A stretch of DNA of 64,000 nt from Blastobasis lacticolella (Eukaryota > Arthropoda > Insecta > Lepidoptera > Blastobasidae). Every line of letters begins with the position of its first letter. Position 1 is the first letter of the stretch. Under the pieces are notes generated by a model, which was not told the origin of the DNA, did no database searches, and saw only the letters and a list, made by a program, of their open reading frames with translations. Both the position numbers and the translations under genes were made by a program. The DNA is taken from assembly GCA_905147135.1 (NCBI GenBank), contig LR990050.1, forward strand, positions 7,638,501 to 7,702,500. The letters are read 5' to 3'. Positions 48,193-61,200 of this stretch are shown piece after piece.

Positions 48193-49231
48193 TATAGTAA
48201 GTCATGACATGGTACGATTAATTGGGATTTTAGCTGCTGTATTGTCTGTCCGCAGCCAATTAACCATCGAGATTTAATAAGCTGTAAAGCGTAATAGCAC
48301 TAAACGGCAACTCATTGTGATTCTCGATAAAGACGTGACCAATATTCTGTACACACTTGTATGTATACTTGTTATATATGTTCATATAGGTTTTAAATCC
48401 CACTTGTCGAAACCAGCTTTTATGGTTCCCAAGCCCTGATGCGACTGCACATTCATTAGCGCGTGCATGTTGTGACATTAGATACGAGTAGTTAATTGCT
48501 TTAATATGTTATCACTTTTTAGATACTCAATCATTTTAATGAGTTCGATAGTTATGTTGTTTATATTAGGCAGTTGTTGTCTTGTTAATAGCGATGTATG
48601 TATAAGTTTATATTCGTGTATTACCGTGGTTCTAATGATCCATATCCCCATTGAGGGCAAGAATGATCTAATTAGCTTCATCATCATCATCATGATGACA
48701 AGTCGTTATGTTCCGGTTTTCCGCAACAGGTTTTCCGGTTCCGCGCAGCACGCGAGGGCCCAGGGTCCGCCTAGTGATCTAATTAGCTTGCATGTATGAA
48801 ATTGGCCTAGAAAAAAATCTTGTAATATTTTGTTATGGTCAATTTCAGCCCTCAATGGGGACACCAATCAGGGGACAAGGGATAACACAGTTATAAAACT
48901 ATAAAATTGTCACAAACATTGGAAAGTTTATTTTTATTTTGCAAATTAAATAAATAGATAAAGTATTATATCCCTTGTGATTTTCAATTGTAGGTGTTAA
49001 TTTGTAGGATATGTAATAACAGTTTAGATTAATTATTAAAGATTATTAAAAAAAAAACATGTTTTCATTTTACTAAATATTTTATATTCAGTATTTAGAC
49101 ATTTTCAAAATTTATACATTTGGTAAAACAAGATTAAACAAAAACTAGACCACTTAAAACAATCTATCTACTTCAAATATTACACCATTTTCTACTAAAA
49201 CGCAACAATTTCGTTAAATTGGAAATATTTA
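48193..49231. other. Convergent spacer between PHKA and mRpL28
   Basis: Contains a tail fragment of the SINE (about 48,735-48,780, GCGAGGGCCCAGGGTCCGCC) and AT-rich DNA. Minus-strand AATAAA signals at 48927-48932 and 48933-48938 could end the mRpL28 transcript. Confidence 0.5.
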
Positions 49232-51200
49232 CTAAGCTTCATCTTTTTTTCCAAATGGATTCATCTTAGACAGCCATGATGTTGTGGACCTGGAATGTGT
49301 GTTATTTTATTAAGTTTAAGATAGCACTACACGAAATACATAGTATGGGAGTGTAAATGGAGTCTGGTATATGAAATAATTGACTAATAGTATCTGCTTC
49401 GTGAACAGCAGTGTCATACGAAGCCTAAGACTACATGTTGTGTAGCACCACACAGTCTTAGCTCAAAAACAATGTAAGTACACCATGCCTCAATTTAAAC
49501 TTTCTTTTCTCATTCATTGCCCATCTGTGGGATGAGTTACAGAATAATTTCAAATCTGTGATACCAAGGGGTACTGTATTCATGTGCTTTTACTATGGCA
49601 CCAACACAGAAATCTTCAAAAAATTTGCTGTTTCATGCATTTTGGCAGAATTCGTTTTCAATTTTGTACGAAATGAGCTAATGCTTTTCTGCGACTTCAG
49701 TCTTAGTGCCACAGTACACAATATCACTAACTTTACAGGATGGAAATCAATGTATTAAGAATCTAACTGATTTGCTTTCCTAATCATAAGTTGCTGTGTG
49801 AATAGTTATGGGATACTTAATTATAATTAACCCGCCCTGGCTTTTCACGGTAGCAACTTCAACAAATTATACAACTAAACATTCCTCATGAACCTATCTA
49901 TTGGTGAAAACCGCATGGAAATCCATACAGTAGTTTTTGAGTTTATCGCAAACAGACAAACAGATGTGGCTTGGGACATTGTTTTATTATATTTAGTAAT
50001 ATTTATTAACATTATTTATACTTACGATATTTCATCACTAGAAGTCTGGCCCTCTACCTCAGCAGTTTTTAATTTTTCTACAAGTTGTTTTCTATACATA
50101 TTTTTCAATGGTACTGGTTTGTTAGCAGCCTCCTTTTGTTTGGCAACTTTGCACAAAGCTTCATACCATGATAATCCATACCATTCAATTTCTTCAGGAG
50201 TGTACTGGAAAGAAAGAATTAGTAAGTAAGTATCTGTAGATAAATGTTGTTATAGTTTGTTATCTCGGGTGATAATTTGTGAACACTCACAGAGGTTAAG
50301 TACGTTTTATATTCTTCATAGACTTCCTTTTGCTTTTCTGGGTTGTATGCATATCTTTGGCATCCATTCACAAGTTCCGTCAATATTTGTTTTTTTAGTT
50401 TCAAAGCCAACATAGATACAAGGTCACATGCAGGTGTCTTGAGCAGATAGTGGTCAAATCCATAATGGTCATTGATAAGTCTAATTGTTCTGTCAGTTAC
50501 AGTGACAGAGAGGTGACTGTTGAGCACCTCCGATCGGACCACGGTCCTCTTCAACACTGGCACCCAGTAATGGGGTACTCTACGGCGTTGGGGATCCCGC
50601 TTCTGGAAACCTAAACAAAATCTTGAATCAGTAAAGTTTACGAAATTTAATCAAATCATTTTACAACACTGCAACAGCTTGGCAATCACTTAGACCCTAT
50701 CACAACTAGACAATTTAAAATAATATAATTTACTACGATAAAAGTGTAATTCTTTTTATCAACAATATTGTAACAAAGAAAACTGCGCAAATGTTATGTA
50801 AACAATAGCACAGATTATGTACCTTTTATGACAGCTTCTCCTCCCCATAATCCGTCGTGGATTTCGGACGGGTACTTCAAAGGAATCGGTATATTTTGGA
50901 TTGGCAGGGTCTCGCCAGTTAGCTCATCACGTTTCCATTTGCCCTCCTGCGGCACGAAGTGTACAGCTGCTGGTTTCAGTACCTTCCATTCACGCCAAAA
51001 CTTCTTGTACGCTGCGGGTAGTTCGGCTGCTATCCCAAGATCAAACCTGGATTTCCTTTTAAATGTTTTCGTAAGTTGACGCGCAGTTGCCTGAAAAATA
51101 CAGTAAGGTCGTGGCAAGGTAGTGTATATAACCAAAAGGGAATGATGAAACACAAAAATGAATATTACAACATATATACCTGTAAACGAGTAGATGCCAT
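49232..51200 (-). CDS. mRpL28: Mitochondrial ribosomal protein L28, complete, five exons
   Basis: Component of the large subunit of the mitochondrial ribosome. Exons: 51200-51180, 51090-50823, 50610-50291, 50204-50026, 49289-49232. All phases agree, giving 281 residues. Exon 1 codes only MASTRLQ. The basic N-terminus (ATARQLTKTFKRKSRFD) fits a mitochondrial presequence region. The family core follows: PIPLKYPSEIHDGLWGGEAV, HYWVPVLKRTVVRSEVLN, TVTDRTIRLIND, HYGFDHYLLKTPACDL. Exon 4 ends at C|GTAAGT; retaining the next intron would hit TAA at once (ending ...SSDEIS), while splicing adds a short tail ending NPFGKKDEA. The intron before the last exon holds a diverged repeat at about 49,830-49,990. 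The gene faces PHKA tail to tail. The family call is strong. Confidence 0.92.
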
Positions 51201-52374
51201 TTATCTGAATTTTATAAGCAGCATAAATTATTATATTTTCTGGAATACTGAAAACAATTCAGTTTTATTAGAATCCAATTTAGAAAAAAATTAGGTACCA
51301 ATGTTTTTAGATGACAGGTGTTTGACAGCAAATTTTCCAGTGTTTCCAGTACATGAAACAATTTCGGATAGTTCACAAATTCACAAAGCTCCATCTAGCC
51401 CCAAAAGCTCTTATGTCTGACGGACCTAAATTATTATTGAACTGCCCTATTAACTGTCCGTACCATGAACAACATTTAGCAGGCCTGCGACAGGAAAACA
51501 ATGCGGTTCATAAAAGTGGATTCTTGGGATACTGGTACTATAACTCAAAATAGAGCAGGAACTGTAAGACTTTAAAAACATTTTAATAAAGTATATAACA
51601 TGAATCTCATACTAGTTTCATTAAGTCAAAATTACGCTTATTAATTACCATTATTGATTGACAGGTACTATAAATTTGCGAAACTTCGTAAGTAAGTAAG
51701 TAAGTTCTTTATTGCAACAACATAGCCTTTGGGCCAGTTTATCCTTTTCGGATATACAATAGTTAGATATAGGTACTTAACAACATATACACAGTCAACT
51801 TAATTAGTTAAATAAACTATGATAATGTACAAAAGTTAACAAAACACCATTTATAACTATAGGTATGCATCTAAACAAAAACATATCGTACCTATGTAAC
51901 AACAAAGAGAAAGATAAAAGAAAAAATATACTATACTAATAAATACTATGTGCAAGTATTATCCAAGAGATAACAAAACACCACTAAATTGACACTAAGG
52001 TCTAAAATATTATGACTAACAAGTTAAAAATAAAAATGTAGTTAAGTAGGTAAGTACCTACTTATTTTGTTAATATTAGATGTTATTTGTCAAAATATTC
52101 TGTTAAACTGTAAAAAGTTTTTAGATTGAGCCATGTTTTTAAATTATTTTTAAATTTATTACCCTCGTCAAAACACTTTTATAACTAAAGGAAACACCGT
52201 AATCAATAGCAACTTAAACTAAACTCACTCAAAATCAATAACACACCAAAAATATTTTGAACAACACGTCATATAAAAAAATCAGACACTGGGCCATTCA
52301 AAAAGATTAAAAAGTTTGCTACCTGCATAGACTGGCAAAGTTGATTTTTTTATTGCCTCTGTGGGGCCATTAAT
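51201..52374. other. Spacer with LINE 3' tail
   Basis: The mRpL28 promoter region should be just right of 51,200. At 51,690-51,760 a (TAAG)n run followed by TTCTTTATTGCAACAACATA looks like the complement of a LINE 3' end with a CTTA tail. The remainder is AT-rich with nothing recognised. Confidence 0.45.
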
Positions 52375-52800
52375 GAGGAGTTTTCCAGTAGGTATTGTTA
52401 GTTGGTTTCAAAAAGCATCAATAGATGGCGCTCCTACAATTCTGGTAATTTCTTTTTAAATCTGTATGATTATGGCAGGGATATCATGCAGCCATCTAAT
52501 ACTAAACCTAAAAATAAAATGTTTGTTAATATAAACCACTAATTTCTTCTTCTAAGTTCTAAAGGTTGAACGAAATGTACAAAGACATTTTTTTATGAAT
52601 AGGCACCATGTTCCATTTTATTACAACCTTTAAAATGGTTGAAATCTATTGATAAATACAATATTGTCCAATACAACGTACCCAGTGTTTACATCCCCTT
52701 TGCTAAGAACCTTTTTTAAGCGATTACTAATTACCAAAATTGTCGGGCCCCATCTAGTGAGTGGTTAAGAATGCTTAACATACCTATTGGAAAACTCCTT
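52375..52800 (+). mobile_element. MITE copy C
   Basis: Same family as 10.2-11.1 kb: starts GAGGAGTTTTCCAGTAGG and ends CCTATTGGAAAACTCCTT. The interior is diverged with small indels. The left flank is TTAAT. Confidence 0.8.
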
Positions 52801-53129
52801 TTTAATTAATCTCGAATTTTAGCTGCACAAAAATGGGAAATCTTTAAAAATTGGAAATGTGAGGGAAATGATTTTAATCACTTACGCTCATTGTTTACGG
52901 TTGAATTTGTTGTTGTCAAACTCCTTGCCAGCAGGTCGTACTTCATCATCATAGCCCATATCAGTCCACTGTTTATAGTTATAAATATAATAATAGTAAA
53001 CGCTGCTGCCCATTTTCCAGTCTATAGTGACTCTAAATCTTTTGCCACGAAAACAGTACTCTGCCGGACACTACACTGCTACTCATACTTATATTTTAAA
53101 AACAATGGTAGAGGTCAGGCGCGGATCCA

Positions 53130-53688
53130 GAATTTGGTTTGGGGTGTAAAATTATAGTTATATAAAAAATTAGCAAGTGCCTTGTGCAGTATCTTAAAAA
53201 AAATTGCCTTTTTAGTGGGATGACCAATAAATGAATGAGCGAAGTGAAGCGAGTTTGTAAATTTTAGGTTTTAAAAGCTGGCATGATCAGGAATGTGTGA
53301 GTGAGCGGAGCGACCTCAAAATTTTTGACTTTTTGGGTATTAAAAGCTGGGGTGATCAATTAATAAATAATCGACCGCGGCTAGCTAGATATTTTTTGAC
53401 GTATGAGGTTTTAAAAGCTGGGGTGATAAATGAATGTATAAGCGAGCGGAGCAAGCTTGAAATTTGTAAGTAAAGCTTAAAAGTAACTGTAATCTGTGAA
53501 TGGGCCATCGAAGAGGCCTTGAAATTAGGTACTGACATTTTGGATTTTAAAAGTGGGGTGATTGTCTATATGTCTTAAAAATTTGTAAGAGAAAACTGAA
53601 ATCAATGGATGAGCGAACAACGCGAGCTCAAATTTTTTATCATTTCGGTTTAAAAAAGCAGGAGTGATTGATAAATGAATTAAATAAT
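53130..53688 (+). repeat. GAGCGAAGCGAG-type degenerate repeat, second locus
   Basis: Opposite orientation to the locus at 5.2-5.9 kb: TGAATGAGCGAAG...GCGAG, then TTTTAAAAGCTGGGGTGATC, repeated about six times with varied spacing. It opens with GGCGCGGATCCAGAATTTGG. MITE copy D begins exactly at its right edge. Confidence 0.65.
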
Positions 53689-54025
53689 GAGGAGTTTTCC
53701 AGTAGGTATTGATAGTTGATTTCAAAAAGCATCAATAGATGGCGCTCCTACAATTTTGGTAGTCTTTTTATAATCTGTATGATGGTAGCAGTGATTTCAT
53801 GTAGCCAACTAATACTAAACTTAAAAATTAATTTTTAACTTTATTAATATAAACATAACTGTTAAAGGTTGAATGAAGTGTAAAAAGAAATACTTATAGA
53901 AGTTGGCACTATGTTCCATTATTATTATAACCTCTAAAATGGTTGAAAACGATTGATAAATATAATATTATCCAATACAACGTACCCACTGTTTATATCC
54001 TGTTTGCTAAGAACCTATTTCAAGC
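53689..54025 (+). mobile_element. MITE copy D, right end missing
   Basis: Matches copy A from GAGGAGTTTTCC through CTATTTCAAGC, then stops; the right inverted end is absent. Confidence 0.8.
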
Positions 54026-54124
54026 AGTAATATTATGGGTAATGGATAATCATTAAATTAAAAAGTAGGAATAGAAAGTAAGAAAGAAGACATTTATTAT
54101 ACGTAGACACCACGACACGACAAT

Positions 54125-54536
54125 GAGGAGTTTTCCAATAGGTATCTAAAGCATTCCTAACCACTCACTAGATGGCGCTCTGATAATTTTGGTAATTGAT
54201 AATCGCTTGAAATAGGTTCTTAGCAAACAGGATATAAAAACTCGGTACGTTGTATTGGATAATATTGTATTTGTCAATAGTATTCGACAATTTTAGAGGT
54301 TGTAATAATAATGCAACATAGTGCCAACTTCTATAAATATTTCTTTTTACATTTCGTTCAACCTTTAACAGTTATGTTTATATTAATAAACATTTTATTT
54401 TTAAGTTTAGTATTAGTTGGTTGCATGAAATCACTGCCACCATCATACAGATTAAAAAAAGATTACCAAAATTGTAGGAGCGCCATCTATTGATGCTTTT
54501 TGAAACCAACTATCAATACCTACTGGAAAACTCCTC
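54125..54536 (-). mobile_element. MITE copy E, reverse orientation, 412 bp
   Basis: Both ends are present. Inverted relative to copies A-D: the left end is GAGGAGTTTTCCAATAGG with ACTCACTAGATGGCGC, and the right end is AATACCTACTGGAAAACTCC. Flanks CAAT and ATTA. Confidence 0.8.
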
Positions 54537-55236
54537 ATTAGGTACAAGAAAAAAAAAACAAGGAAATAAGCGTACATAAAAAATAAAAATTATGTTAGAA
54601 AATATAAAAAGAATAATAATAACCTACCTACAGTTAACTATTCCCAGTGGCATTGTTAAAACTCCAAATAGGTTGAATAGGTACCAAACGTTTAAAATAT
54701 ACTTTATAATAGTAAAATGTTCAACGCTTTTTCAAATTTTACGAGGACGATGTCGCGAGTAGCTTGTAGTCTCATTTAAACTTCTTGGATGCATTCGTAA
54801 AATGACCAACACACCATTTGAAGCAGTCGCCGCTGGTCGCCGCGAGGAAGACATCACTTAATGACCAAAGTCACTATCAATCAAGAAATCAACACATCTT
54901 AGATTTTTGGGGGGGTCTGGCTACACCTCCACACTGACTAAAAACAGATAGCTCAGCATTGCTTCCGAGCGTTGACAAGTAAGGCGAGCTAATGTCAACA
55001 GGTTATTGCTTCATGGTTATTAAAAAAAAACTGCTGACGTGGTGAAAAAAAAATTAAAAATAAAATGAAGGAAGAAATCAGCGAGTGATATGAGTGGTGG
55101 TGGCAAAATATTTTGATTTTTATAACTTCCCCAGAATTCTTTATATTTACAATTTCTTGTTTATTTTGAGTGTGCATAAAGTTTGTGGTAACGGTGACGT
55201 TGTGCTCGTTTTAATGTACGCGGAGAGTAGAAAGCT
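54537..55236. other. Upstream region of the coiled-coil gene
   Basis: AT-rich, with no other gene. The 5' leader and promoter of the gene starting at 55,237 should be in the last part; no clear core promoter motif was found. Confidence 0.4.
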
Positions 55237-58200
55237 ATGTCGGACAATAAAAACGTCGATAATCCCTCTGAAAGGGATGAATCTAAGACCCTCGAATCTA
55301 GCACAGCGGTACCATCTACAGAAGTGTCTAGTATAGCAGGGAGTGTTAAAACCACAAAGGTAATTTTGATACGTGCTCATTCAAGGACAGCCTGTTCACC
55401 AACTTGACACGTTCTTAGAACTAAGACGCACCTACTTAAAATGATGTAATGTTATTATTTTCTAGACGCACTCACGTGTATCGTCCTCTTCCGAAAGGCA
55501 AATAAAGTTCGAAAGAGCTCAAAAATGCCTTGAAAATGCTGCACTTGTTTCCAAAAGAATTAAGGAACACAGGAAAGCAACAGCTGAGTTATTGGGAAGA
55601 CCATTTGGTATGTCATTCATACTTATATATTACATAGTCACTCATTCAGTACTGTATGCAAGAGTGCATAGTACTTACTATAACCCTGTGTCACTCATTT
55701 CTGTTCCAATAAAATTATACCGCACAGACTTAGGGTATGGGGTGTCATTAATTAATCTTGCTATTAAATTAATTAAGCAGCAAATTTCAGGGCTACCTGT
55801 TTGTGCTTTTTAAATACTAATTCAGTTTTACAGACACAGTACACCAATAAGTTTGGACAAGTAGGTTTAGTTCTATTATCACTTCATTATATTGTTAAAA
55901 TTGATTATTGTAGATTTAGAGTAAAGCATTTTACATTCTTTCATTTACTATTTTGTAGATGAGGATGAGGGCGGTGACACTGCTTCAGAACTGGCTTCCA
56001 CCATGAGCGAGAGAACAGGCTACTCTGCTGCCACAGATGTATCTGCAACTTTATCTGTTCAAGATGCACTTAATAGTAAGTATGTCAATAACTTTAACAA
56101 ATCTGTGTATATGCAATTATACTATACTTACCATGTTTTTTGTTGATTCTAGTACCTGGCATAAGTGAAAGCTTAGCAAACACACTGAAGCAGAAAGAGC
56201 TACTCATGGAAAGGATAAAGCAGTACAAAGAAATTAGTAAGAGGCCTATGAAAAGTACAGCCATTAGTCGCAGGGAATCAATAGCTGATAGTAATCTGGA
56301 AAGCAAAAAGGTACCTATGATTTATAATTTTAAAAGTAAATGTGTGCTCCTTAACTTAATTGTAAAATTGTACTGACAAATAGGTTCAAATATACTGTTA
56401 AAAAAAGCTGTGTGGTGTCCAGCAGAGCAAAATATAGCGCAAACACCTTCTACTTCTGGGTTCTGAGGGGGGGTTTGTGGCCCCACCATCTCAAGAGCCC
56501 AAGCCAACCTCACCTGCAATGGTCCCCTGCTGGCAGATGGACGAGGCACTGGCGAATTGGCTTTTCCCCAAAAGGAGTGCAAGTCTGATATGAGTCGACG
56601 CATGTAGAAAGCTAATACCCCACAAAATTAATGACAGGTCATGGAAACTGGACATGGATAGAAGTAAATATATGGAGTCGCCGCAAAAAGACGCGCAGGT
56701 GAATCGCCCTACTCCTGTGTTAAGTCGGTTAGAGCTACCAGGTCCAGGGTGGCCTCAGTTAAAGACACTAGCCCATAGAAAGGTCCAAAAAGGCCGCGTG
56801 TGTTTGCCGATGTGCTCGCCAGGCGGAGGAAGGCATTGGCGTTCGTGCAGAAGACTCTTTGAAAGAGGCAACAGGTCCCGCAACATCGAGAACGGCTACA
56901 AGCTGATATGCACGGGCTCTCCGAATGTGGACAACGTCGTGGGGGGTAGTGCTCTCTGAGGAGTTTCGAGACTGCGTTTTGGATGTGATGCGTGTGCGCG
57001 ACCGCCTTATGAGAGATCTTATCTGTATACTTTGGCAGTATGGTTTCGTGGCGGTTTTGATTTTGGAGCCGTAACGCTGAAGGGGAAGAAATTCTTCAGA
57101 CGTGTCTAGCCGTCGTGAATACGTTTTCCAAAAGAAAGCCGAGCACCTGATCACTTACAAGAGTGGCAGGAGCGCCACCCAAATTGATTACTTTCTCACT
57201 CGATGCGACATTATTCGCAAAGTAGCCACCTGTAAAGTTATACTCGGAGAGAGTCTCACTGCCCAATACCGGGTCAATACCGGGAGCAGTGCCGAACCCG
57301 GTGGTGGCAGCTTGCAGGAACCAAGTCCTATGTATTCGCCGCTGCTGTCAGCGACCTTGCAATAGACGATGAATCTGTCCAGAAACTCTGGGAAAGAACT
57401 CAGGCACTATCGCATAAACGGCGTGGACGGTGCTGGGGGTGTCTAGGAGTGGTTGCAGGCTTGACAAGAAAACCTGGTGGTGGAACAAAACAGTCCAGAG
57501 GGAGACCAAGATGAAGAAAGCCCACTTTAAGTGGCAAGCGTCCAGATCTCCTGAAGACCACGCTGCATACAGGGATGCCAAATGTGTCAGCAAACGTTGC
57601 AAACGCAGCAAAGTTGGAATCGTCTGTGGGGCAGAAACTCATACAAGTTGGCATGATCGGGGACCGTCGGTGACACCAAGCCGTTCCCTATTACTATTAA
57701 TGTAAACCTGGGCTCTGTGCTCAGCCCACTTTCCACTGTTCTACGTCATATTAGACGTACTGTCAGACAGCATCCGAGACTATCATGAGGTACCTCCATG
57801 GCAGTTCATATATGCTGACAATATCGCGCTGGCGGACTCTGACAGGGGGCAAGTAGTCCAATTCAATTCAATTCAATTCAATTATTATTTATTGCAGTAA
57901 ATGTGGTAAGTATGTAGGTACAACATGATATTACAGAGTATTTAGTATCACACATAAAACCAAGTCAATTGGCATGCAAAATGAAAAGAGAGTGTCACAA
58001 ACAATAACAAAAATAAATTATTCAAATACAATTATATGTCAAAGAAAATCAATTGAATACCCATGTCAAACTTATAGATTAAAAAAAAAAAAAATTAAGT
58101 CAAATATTTTAAGGATGTCAAAAAGAATAAGTCAAAATACATTGAAATTTGTATAAAATATTAAATCAATTAAATTACTTATGTCACTTATTGGAAATTT

Positions 58201-61200
58201 ACAATCAAATTTCGACGGTTATTTTTTAAATACATTTGAAATTCATCAATATTGTAAAAAACATGATTACATAAAAAATTATACAGCACAGCTTTAAATT
58301 TTTGAACAGGCATATTTTTTACTACATCTGGCAGCATGTTATAGATTTGAATGGACATGTTGTGACTATTTCTTGCGAAACATGTAGTTGAGTGAGGGAT
58401 AGTCACGAGATTATCGGGAAAACGTGTCGAAAACGTGCATACATCAGACTTCACCTTGAATAGATCTGGGTTATTTTTTACAAATACGCATAATTCGAGA
58501 ATGTACATTGAGGGCAAGGTCAGAAGTTTAAGTTTTCTGAATAGTGGCCTGCAGGAGTCCAGTGGAGCCGCACCGCACATGGCTCTGAGACACTTCTTTT
58601 GGAGTATGAAAGCGCGGTTTATGTCCACGGAGTTTCCCCACATAATAAGCCCATACCTCAAAGCAGAGCAGACATGCCCATGGTAGGCTAATAACGAGGT
58701 CTTTTGATTACTTAATTTTGCTAAGCGATACAAGGCATAGGTAAATCGATTGATTTTTTTACAAACCTCGTCAACTTGATCTTTCCATGTTAAATTAGCA
58801 TCGAGGATTATCCCAAGAAACCTAGCCGAAGTGCAATTCTTAATAGGTATTCCATTGTGTACAATAGATAGATTTTGAGCCTCTCCGTTTTTATTATAGA
58901 ACTGTATGTGTTTAGTTTTTGATAAGTTAGCTGAAAGATTATTATAATTTAGCCAATTGATTACGTTTGTTATGGTCATGTTGATTTCAGTTTCATAGTC
59001 AGTGTCTGGTTTTTTATTAATAACTATTGATAAGTCGTCAGCAAATAACGCGCAAGGATACCTGATGATGGAGGGAAGATCATTTGTAAAAAAGTGGAAA
59101 GAGGCACTTGAGAACGGCGATCTGAAGATTAATATGGCGAAGATAGAGTACATGGCCTGCAACTGTTGTCCTGTTAGCACCTACTTAATCACTCTCTGCA
59201 TAGTCTGCTGGTTGACTGTTAGACAAAGCCTCTATGGCTTTAAGTCCGCCAATTGCTGTAATTTGTGCAATAAAGTTTTTAAAATAAAATAAAATAAAAA
59301 CTGTGCAGATCCCTGCAGATCCCAGAGTGGGAGCTGACGGGTATCATTTGTGATCCCAAAATGCCGATAAAGCTTAAGGGACAGGTCTAAGAGACCATCT
59401 CAAGGATTCCTTTACGATAACGAGACTTAATCCCTACTAGAGCGACACAAGCAGAAGTTGCGCATCACGGAAATGAAGTTTCTGCGGTTTCGCGTTCGAA
59501 ACGCCCACATTCGGGGTAGCCTTGGCGTCCGTGACATCGCAGATAAGGTGCAAGAGTGCCGCCTTCGATGGTATGGCCACGTTTTGTGCAGACCGGCGAA
59601 TTACCTGGGAAACAATTGTCTGGCCATGCCGCCTCCGCCGGGCACGAGCAGGAGAGGCCGGCCCAAGAAGCAATGGCTTGACGTCGTCAAAAATGATATA
59701 CGTGCCAATAAGCTCACCACCAAGGATGCCGAAGACCGAGCGAGGTGGGCCAGGAGTAGCAGGATGGGGAACTCTGAGCGCAACCGGGACATAACGGAAA
59801 GATGATGATGACCTTATATTTCTGGATGTTATAAAAAGCAACTAATGTCTTAGAGGCAGAGCATAAATTGGGCAGCAGCATTTTCGGTTGAACGTTTTCA
59901 ACGCTGCCATCTCTAACCCAGCACCAAAAATTGGTGAAATCCTATCGACTAATGTGGAAACCAGTACTGGACTGTTACAGGCTGATTATGTGATTATGGT
60001 ATTAACAAGAAATTGGCTTTGAAATAGTTTCGGTCTGGTTAGTACTAATGTTGCATTCATCTATGTTTACAGGGTAAAGAAAGTAATGACGTTATTCAAC
60101 TACTAAACACAGTGAAAGAGAAAGAAAATGCTTTAAGTGTGATTCAAGTCAAAATGAAAGCAATGGAGACCACAATATTAGATTTACAGGAAAAGATTAA
60201 TGAAAAAGACCAATTAATAGAAGCTAAGAATAAAGCCACTACTCTGATGTCAGACAGCTTAAGTAAAAAAGGTAATTAAATGTGATATTTGCTGGTAGTG
60301 AAACAGTGTGCACATTGAATTAACAAATAACATAAGCTGATACTGTAGTCCCGTTACTGTGGCTTCACCTTAACAGGGACCTGCTGATGTAAGCACCAGA
60401 ACTTGGCTAGTTGTATGTACACATTGTTTATTTAATAGTAAAAATAATAATCACCTTAACGTTAATATCCCGGTTGTGCTCTTGAGGACGAGGGCCCGGG
60501 GTCCGCTTTGACCATGATTTAGGATTTGATAGATCAGGTAATTTTAGTAGAGCGACTACCATCTGACCTTCGTGACCCTGCTACCAGGGGAACCTGACCA
60601 GATCATGGTTACAAATTCAGTTGCCTGAGTTTGCAGGTTTCATCATGATGTTTTCCCTCACCGTAAGAGCATCGGTTAGAATTCAACTAATGTACATAAC
60701 TCAGAAAACAGTCATTGGTACATGGCCGCAGCGGGATTCGAACCTGGTACCTCGCGTTTACGAGTTGGATACTTAACCGCCCGGCCACCGACGCTCTTGT
60801 TAACCTCGTTGTTTCATAGTACCTCTCTATATTATATTTAATTTGTTTTTTCAGAAAAAGATTCATTGCTATTACTTGAGGATACACGACAGCAAATGAT
60901 AAAAATGCAAGAAAACTTCGTAACTATGGAATCAGAATGGAAAATGGAAAAAGAACGGCTTGAAAAACAAATACAAGACAAAAATGAAAAAATCTCCAAT
61001 TTGGAACAAGCCAATACCATCCTTGAGAATTCACGATTTGAAATTAGTGTTGCACATTCAGACTTGCTGCAAAAAGTGGAACTCAAAAACAAGGAAATAC
61101 ATGAACTACAAGAAAAAATCGAGTCTCTCTCAGCTTCTAATCTCCAGGAACTAACACAAAAAGAGAAAGACGATCATGAAGAAGAGAAAGGTTCTCTAGA

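Noticed and set aside
57102..57654. Short open frames on both strands as possible host exons
   Set aside because: The plus-strand frames carry RTE endonuclease and linker motifs; the others are antisense.
60720..60797. tRNA-like sequence with A and B boxes
   Set aside because: The same head is attached to the same long body at three places in the window, so it is a SINE, not a functional tRNA gene.
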